A stretch of DNA of 64,000 nucleotides from Lactococcus formosensis (GTDB taxonomy: Bacteria > Bacillota > Bacilli > Lactobacillales > Streptococcaceae): NCBI RefSeq assembly GCF_018403745.1, contig NZ_BOVP01000008.1, positions 19,848 to 83,847 of the forward strand. The letters are read 5' to 3'. The notes under the pieces were generated by a model, which was given only the letters and a program-made list of their open reading frames with translations, ran no database searches and had not been told where the DNA came from. Each line of letters opens with the position of its first letter. Positions within the stretch are counted from its first letter, which is position 1. Below, piece after piece: positions 60,436 through 64,000 of this stretch. A program made the position numbers and the translations under genes.

Positions 60436-61710
60436 GTGGCACAGGCGAGAAGATTTAGAACTTATAATATAACTTTGAATTATGATTATGAAGTTCATGA
60501 CGAAAAAGGAAATGTAACATCAGACATGACCCCAAAACAATGGAAAGACAAAATAGACAATACTATTAAGCAAAATATTTCTGATAAAGATTGGTGTGCT
60601 TATGCTTTTCATGATAAAGATATATTAGCAGATGGTCTACCTAAACCCTTACACGTTCACATTCTTGTAAGTTTTGAAAACGGAAAAACCCAAACAGCTG
60701 TGATGAAAATATTCAATGTTTCACGACCTGATAATTGCAAACATACAAATACAATAGCTGGTTCCGCTCGATATTTAAGTCATAGAACAGAACAAGCTAT
60801 GATAGATGGTAAGTATCCTTATGAAGTATCTGCAGTAAATACTATTAATTGTAATTATCTTGAATTGATAAAAGGCAAAGAAAAAGTAAATGTGCAAAAA
60901 AACATAGATGAATTTGTAGCCGATATTTCCGAACAAATTATGAATGGGGAGTTATATTTACCTAAAATTCGAGACTTATTTTTTAAAGAATTTGATCGAG
61001 CTTTAGCTGATAAGCTTTATAAAAGATACCGTAGAGAATTTGAAAAAGACTTCCAAGAATACTTACAGCATAAAGGCGAAGAATATAAGGTTAATGGGAG
61101 AAATTTATCAACAGTATATATTTGGGGAGTAAGTGAAGGTGGAAAAAGCCACTTGGCTAAAAGAATGGGATTATTACTCACGGATAGATTACACTTGATA
61201 CCTGCTTCTGGTAAAAATAAAACCTTCGACCCCTCAGGCTTATATCAAGGAGAGGAAGTTTCTATATTTAATGAAATTTCTGGTAAAGAGTTCAATAATA
61301 AAGAATTTCTAGGACTTGCAGACCCTAAAAATTATAGTCCGATTAACTCACGTGGTAAGGATAAGCATTGGCTGGCAAGGTATCTCTTCTTAACGAGTAC
61401 GGATAGTAGAGAAACATTTATTAATAATCTAATGCCAAAATTTGAACAGACAGAGAGCTTTGAGAATAGGCAGATAAAAAGACATGAGATAGCACGACGT
61501 GTCCCTTATGAAATACGTTGCGTTTCCCTAGGATATATGAGAACTCAGTTTTATTTAGGGATATACGATAGCAAAAATCAAGAGATGTTTTCTATAGGTT
61601 CTGTGATTTGTGAAAAAATAGATGATGATGACACAATGAAAAAAGCTGCATTAGAAATTTTACAAAAATTTGGATTGAAGAAAAAAGAAATCGAGGACAA
61701 AAATGAATAA
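60436..61710 (+). CDS. rep: Replication initiator: HUH endonuclease plus P-loop (SF3-like) ATPase
   Basis: 424 aa from GTG (AAAGGAGG 7 nt upstream). N-terminal rolling-circle domain: motif I FRTYNITLNY (7-16), HUH motif HVH (73-75), catalytic-tyrosine motif ARYLSHRT (Y113). The C-terminal ATPase has Walker A GVSEGGKS (231-238) and a later acidic SIFNEISG that could be Walker B, plus FLTSTD (sensor-like). This fused architecture is that of plasmid CRESS-type Reps; the endonuclease half also resembles pMV158 RepB. Predicted to nick the origin upstream and unwind DNA. Confidence 0.85.
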   Translation: MAQARRFRTYNITLNYDYEVHDEKGNVTSDMTPKQWKDKIDNTIKQNISDKDWCAYAFHDKDILADGLPKPLHVHILVSFENGKTQTAVMKIFNVSRPDNCKHTNTIAGSARYLSHRTEQAMIDGKYPYEVSAVNTINCNYLELIKGKEKVNVQKNIDEFVADISEQIMNGELYLPKIRDLFFKEFDRALADKLYKRYRREFEKDFQEYLQHKGEEYKVNGRNLSTVYIWGVSEGGKSHLAKRMGLLLTDRLHLIPASGKNKTFDPSGLYQGEEVSIFNEISGKEFNNKEFLGLADPKNYSPINSRGKDKHWLARYLFLTSTDSRETFINNLMPKFEQTESFENRQIKRHEIARRVPYEIRCVSLGYMRTQFYLGIYDSKNQEMFSIGSVICEKIDDDDTMKKAALEILQKFGLKKKEIEDKNE

Positions 61711-62044
61711 AGAAAAATTTGATAAAAACAAAGTTTTAACCCTTGCGGATTGTTTATTTATTAAGAATGGGTGGGTATCTATGCCTTTAGAAATAGCAGA
61801 GAATATTGCGGATGAGGCTATAAATAAAGGGTATATTCATGTCTGGCAACATTTAGAATTAAATAAAGAAGTTTTCGGAAACTGGCTAGATGATACATGC
61901 GGTGGAAATGCTGGAAAAATTCAAGTTATTGACGCTTTTGACTTTTTAGAAAAAATGGCTAAATTTTCTAAAGAGAAAACTTGGGGGAAATGTGAAAATC
62001 AAGTCGTGAAGAGTAAAAACGGCGATATAAAAGCTATCTTATAG
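61703..62044 (+). CDS. Element protein, 113 aa, unknown
   Basis: Overlaps the end of rep by 8 nt, with GAGGA-type sequence upstream, so translation is coupled. Mixed fold, one tryptophan-rich part (HVWQHLELNKEVFGNWLDD) and cysteines at 17, 66 and 98. No family recognised. It is between Rep and the excisionase-like gene and may serve replication or excision. Confidence 0.7.
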   Translation: MNKEKFDKNKVLTLADCLFIKNGWVSMPLEIAENIADEAINKGYIHVWQHLELNKEVFGNWLDDTCGGNAGKIQVIDAFDFLEKMAKFSKEKTWGKCENQVVKSKNGDIKAIL

Positions 62045-62065
62045 TAAAGTGGAAAGGGAAAACAC

Positions 62066-62284
62066 ATGAATATTATTACAAAAGATGAGATTATCGAACA
62101 AACAGGAATGACAAAATCAGTTGCTTCTCGTATTATTAGAGAGGGTAAACAAATCATGGTAAAAAAAGGATATCCTTTTTACGACAACAAAAGGTTAAAC
62201 TTTTGTCCTGTAACAGTAGTAAATGAGATGCTTGGTTTAGATTTAAAAGGAAGTGATTATAATGCCCTTAAGAGTGTATCCTAG
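62066..62284 (+). CDS. DUF3173 family protein (excisionase-like)
   Basis: 72 aa. The DUF3173 pattern is clear: KSVASRIIREGKQIMVKKGY then YDNKRLNFCPVTVVNEMLG. Such proteins lie directly upstream of integrases in integrative elements and are thought to act as excisionases or recombination directionality factors. It overlaps the integrase start by 23 nt. Confidence 0.85.
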   Translation: MNIITKDEIIEQTGMTKSVASRIIREGKQIMVKKGYPFYDNKRLNFCPVTVVNEMLGLDLKGSDYNALKSVS

Positions 62285-63377
62285 AGGTAAAAAATGGTAT
62301 TACAACCTTAAAGATAAAGGAAAATATATAACTGGAAAAGGTGGTTTTGTTACTAAACAAGAGGCAGAAATAGCTGGAAAAAAAGCAGAACTTGATTTCC
62401 TTAAAGGAAGAAAATTTGATAATTCTTCTACCCTCTATGATTTATATATGGTATGGTATAATTTAGAAATTTTACCATCAAATAAATCTGATCAGACAAA
62501 AAAGAAGTATCTACAATTCTCCAAAAAAATTGAAACATTCTTTAACGATATGATTGCTAGTAAAATAAAACATAGCCAATATCAAAAAATAATGAATGAG
62601 ATAGGATTAGGCATAGGTCAAGATTACTTATCAAGATTAAATTCTTGTATTAGAGAGACTATTCAACTTGCAAAACGAGATGACTTAAATATAAACGACT
62701 TTACAAAGGGAATCAAACTACATGCAAAAATAGAACCTAAAAAGATAGAAGAAAAGTATATCAGTAGTTTAGAAGACTATCAACAAATTATAAAATATCT
62801 GAAAAGTATACTAGACTATCCAGAAAGTATAATGCCCTACTTAATATTTATCTTGTTCAAAACTGGTCTGCGTGTTGGTGAAGCATTAGCTCTAACTTGG
62901 GAAGACATAGATTTTAAACAAAACCTAATTAAAACCCATAAGAGAATTGATAGTGCTAGGCATACGGATGCAGGTAAACCTAAAACTCCTTATTCTGTTC
63001 GTGAAATTCCAGTAAGTCGAGATGTAATTGATATTCTAAAAGAGCTTTTACAACAGCAAAAGAACTATCATATAGTTCAACTCTCACAAGGTCTCATATT
63101 CTTTGATAGAAGGCACGGTTTACCAACAAATAATGGTATTAACAAGGCACTAAAGAAATACCTCAATGAATTAAATATAAGCCCCTCAATAGTAGCTACT
63201 GGATGTCGTCATACCTATGCATGTGTGCTACTGGCAAAAAAAGTAGATATTGCGGTTGTTGCAAAAAACATGGGGCATAAAAATATACAGCGTATTATAG
63301 ATACTTATGGTCATGTTCTTAAAGAATTGCATGAAGAAGAGAATGAACAAATAAGAAAAGTGCTTCAAGATTTCTAA
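62262..63377 (+). CDS. int: Tyrosine site-specific recombinase (integrase)
   Basis: 371 aa from the ATG at 62262 (AAAAGGAAG 8 nt upstream). N-terminal AP2-like arm-binding domain (about 1-50; YPRGKKWYYNLKDKGK), SAM-like core-binding domain (about 55-150), catalytic domain: R in KTGLRVGEAL, box II TGCRHTY (Arg with Thr in the usual first His place), H in MGHKNI and the nucleophile Tyr in DTYGHV. It ends 69 nt from the attachment core, as expected for a tRNA-inserted element. Confidence 0.95.
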   Translation: MPLRVYPRGKKWYYNLKDKGKYITGKGGFVTKQEAEIAGKKAELDFLKGRKFDNSSTLYDLYMVWYNLEILPSNKSDQTKKKYLQFSKKIETFFNDMIASKIKHSQYQKIMNEIGLGIGQDYLSRLNSCIRETIQLAKRDDLNINDFTKGIKLHAKIEPKKIEEKYISSLEDYQQIIKYLKSILDYPESIMPYLIFILFKTGLRVGEALALTWEDIDFKQNLIKTHKRIDSARHTDAGKPKTPYSVREIPVSRDVIDILKELLQQQKNYHIVQLSQGLIFFDRRHGLPTNNGINKALKKYLNELNISPSIVATGCRHTYACVLLAKKVDIAVVAKNMGHKNIQRIIDTYGHVLKELHEEENEQIRKVLQDF

Positions 63378-63381
63378 CTCA

Positions 63382-63404
63382 TGGATACAAATCGGATACA
63401 AAAG
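63382..63404 (+). repeat. Integrase arm-type sites, right
   Basis: TGGATACAAATC (63382-63393) followed at once by CGGATACAAAAG (63393-63404); the first copy is identical to the one at the left end. Confidence 0.6.
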
Positions 63405-63405
63405 C

Positions 63406-63444
63406 AAAAAAAAACAGCTACCTATAAGGAACAAGCTGTTTTTT
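63406..63444. terminator. Bidirectional terminator int/tRNA operon
   Basis: AAAAACAGCT / AGCTGTTTTT with a 14-nt loop. Carried by the element, it can end both int and the tRNA transcript. Confidence 0.85.
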
Positions 63445-63446
63445 GA

Positions 63447-63459
63447 TATGCCGAAGGCC
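63447..63459. repeat. attR core at the tRNA-Leu 3' end
   Basis: TATGCCGAAGGCC, identical to the attL core; it overlaps the acceptor 3' strand and start of the T arm of tRNA-Leu(CAA). Confidence 0.88.
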
Positions 63460-63532
63460 GGGGTCGAACCGGCACTCCCGTGAAGGAACCAGATTTTGAG
63501 TCTGGCGCGTCTGCCTATTCCGCCACTTCGGC
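63449..63532 (-). tRNA. tRNA-Leu (anticodon CAA)
   Basis: 84 nt class II tRNA. Acceptor GCCGAAG / CTTCGGC, discriminator A, anticodon stem CCAGA / TCTGG around CTCAAAA. Its 3' end is the integration site and is restored intact by the element. CCA is not encoded. Confidence 0.95.
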
Positions 63533-63563
63533 AACAGACTATTTTCTCAAATAAATATTTGAA

Positions 63564-63635
63564 CTGGGGTAGCTGGATTCGAACCAACGCATGAGGGAGT
63601 CAAAGTCCCTTGCCTTACCGCTTGGCTATACCCCA
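63564..63635 (-). tRNA. tRNA-Gln (anticodon TTG)
   Basis: Acceptor TGGGGTA / TACCCCA, discriminator G, anticodon stem AGGGA / TCCCT around CTTTGAC, T loop TTCGAAT. Confidence 0.95.
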
Positions 63636-63642
63636 TTAAAAG

Positions 63643-63716
63643 GGCGGATGACGGGAATCGAACCCGCGAGTGCCAGCGCCACAAGCTGGTGTGTTAACCA
63701 CTTCACCACATCCGCC
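63643..63716 (-). tRNA. tRNA-His (anticodon GTG)
   Basis: Acceptor GGCGGATG / CATCCGCC including the extra 5' G opposite C73; anticodon stem CCAGC / GCTGG around TTGTGGC. Confidence 0.95.
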
Positions 63717-63726
63717 ATAATACAAA

Positions 63727-63797
63727 CACGGGCAGCAGGAATTGAACCCACACCAAAGGTTTTGGAGACCTTTGTACTACCTTTATACTATGCCCGT
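63727..63797 (-). tRNA. tRNA-Trp (anticodon CCA)
   Basis: Acceptor ACGGGCA / TGCCCGT, discriminator G, anticodon stem AAGGT / ACCTT around CTCCAAA. Confidence 0.95.
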
Positions 63798-63804
63798 AAA
63801 ACTA

Positions 63805-63885
63805 TGGAAGGGGAGGGATTCGAACCCCCGAACCCGAAGGAGCGGATTTACAGTCCGCCGCGTTTAGCCTCTTCGCTACCCTTCC
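63805..63885 (-). tRNA. tRNA-Tyr (anticodon GTA)
   Basis: 81 nt with a long variable arm. Acceptor GGAAGGG / CCCTTCC, discriminator A, anticodon stem GCGGA / TCCGC around CTGTAAA. Confidence 0.95.
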
Positions 63886-63924
63886 GATATTTAATTGTCA
63901 TTGAATATATTATAACATATTCAA

Positions 63925-63997
63925 TGGGAGTTAACGGGATCGAACCGCTGACCCTCTGCTTGTAAGGCAGATGCTCTCCCAGCTGAGCTAAACTCCC
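63925..63997 (-). tRNA. tRNA-Val (anticodon TAC)
   Basis: Acceptor GGGAGTT / AACTCCC, discriminator A, anticodon stem TCTGC / GCAGA around CTTACAA. Confidence 0.95.
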
Positions 63998-64000
63998 AAT

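Larger units (their letters stand above)
56060..63459. mobile_element. Integrated Rep-encoding genetic element in tRNA-Leu(CAA)
   Basis: 7.4 kb between 13-bp direct repeats, the right one being the tRNA 3' end. Order: restriction enzyme and m5C methyltransferase (minus), repressor (minus), then on the plus strand an early operon, an origin-like region, Rep, a small protein, a DUF3173 protein and tyrosine integrase. More AT-rich than the flanks. No conjugation, relaxase-coupling, capsid or lysis genes are present, so it is a plasmid-like integrative element or satellite that would need a helper to move. Confidence 0.88.

Noticed and set aside
60434..60472. 12-codon ORF from the ATG 2 nt before the rep GTG
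   Set aside because: It shares the rep ribosome-binding site and overlaps rep out of frame; rep itself aligns from the GTG.
62262..63377. Inactive integrase because box II reads TGCRHTY with Thr where His is common
   Set aside because: A TG-x-RHTY version occurs in many phage and element integrases, and Arg, the second His and Tyr are present, so the enzyme is probably active.
63591..63965. 124-codon plus-strand frame through the tRNA cluster
   Set aside because: It crosses four tRNA genes on the opposite strand and has no coding features.
1..64000. CRISPR arrays, insertion sequences and rRNA genes
   Set aside because: No regularly spaced repeats, transposase genes or rRNA sequence were found.

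Overview
The window looks like a chromosomal segment of a Lactococcus, most probably of the garvieae/petauri side of the genus. The reasons are the PcsB/Usp45-type secreted CHAP proteins next to mreCD, a monocistronic dnaJ with a CIRCE element, the argS/argR/mutS and glnR-glnA arrangements, a RocS homologue, and a moderately AT-rich core. The species is inference; no rRNA operon is present to settle it.

Layout. 1-6 kb (mostly minus): 5' part of valS behind a T-box; an operon GNAT, YjbR-like, DUF1912, a 17-codon leader ORF and a FusB-type EF-G-binding protein; rlmD (RlmCD type). 5.4-8.4 kb: a divergent HxlR-controlled cluster (VOC protein and HxlR one way, aldo/keto reductase and MFS exporter the other) around a perfect 11-bp inverted repeat. 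8.4-14.4 kb: recX, a MurR/RpiR regulator, DUF960, a membrane metallophosphoesterase, a secreted repeat protein, rpsF-ssb-rpsR. 14.5-16.3 kb: lysine riboswitch and lysP. 16.3-22.3 kb: dnaX operon with an APH-like pseudokinase and a free-Met-sulfoxide reductase, chorismate mutase, glnRA with a GlnR box, LMW phosphatase. 22.4-33.3 kb: ruvBA, a GT2 glycosyltransferase, mutL, mutS, ylbF, argR and divergent argS. 33.5-45 kb: zinc-ribbon membrane protein, GarR-like reductase, tRNA-Leu(CAG), TauE/DUF1634, zwf, an intergenic DnaA-box cluster, yqeG, dnaJ, two tandem PcsB paralogues with WalR-like boxes, mreCD. 45-56 kb: NUDIX, rpiA, rsuA, mnmE, recG, yjdM, gap, rocS, a P-type ATPase.

56.06-63.46 kb is a 7.4-kb integrated element. 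It lies between 13-bp direct repeats (TATGCCGAAGGCC), one of which is the 3' end of tRNA-Leu(CAA). It carries an Eco47II-like restriction-modification pair, an XRE repressor with paired palindromic operators, a short early operon, an origin-like region holding TAATATTAC and nested hairpins, a Rep protein fusing a HUH endonuclease to a P-loop ATPase (CRESS/pMV158-like), a DUF3173 protein and a tyrosine integrase. It has no conjugation or capsid genes. The window ends in a minus-strand tRNA run: Val, Tyr, Trp, His, Gln, Leu.

Two window-wide patterns stand out. Fourteen genes have a -10 hexamer exactly 6 (twelve cases) or 7 nt before the start codon and no Shine-Dalgarno, which predicts leaderless mRNAs; twelve of them have an extended -10 (TGN). 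Several short ORFs with good ribosome-binding sites sit in gaps or overlap neighbours (2581-2634, 33466-33567, 36899-37078, 46334-46414).
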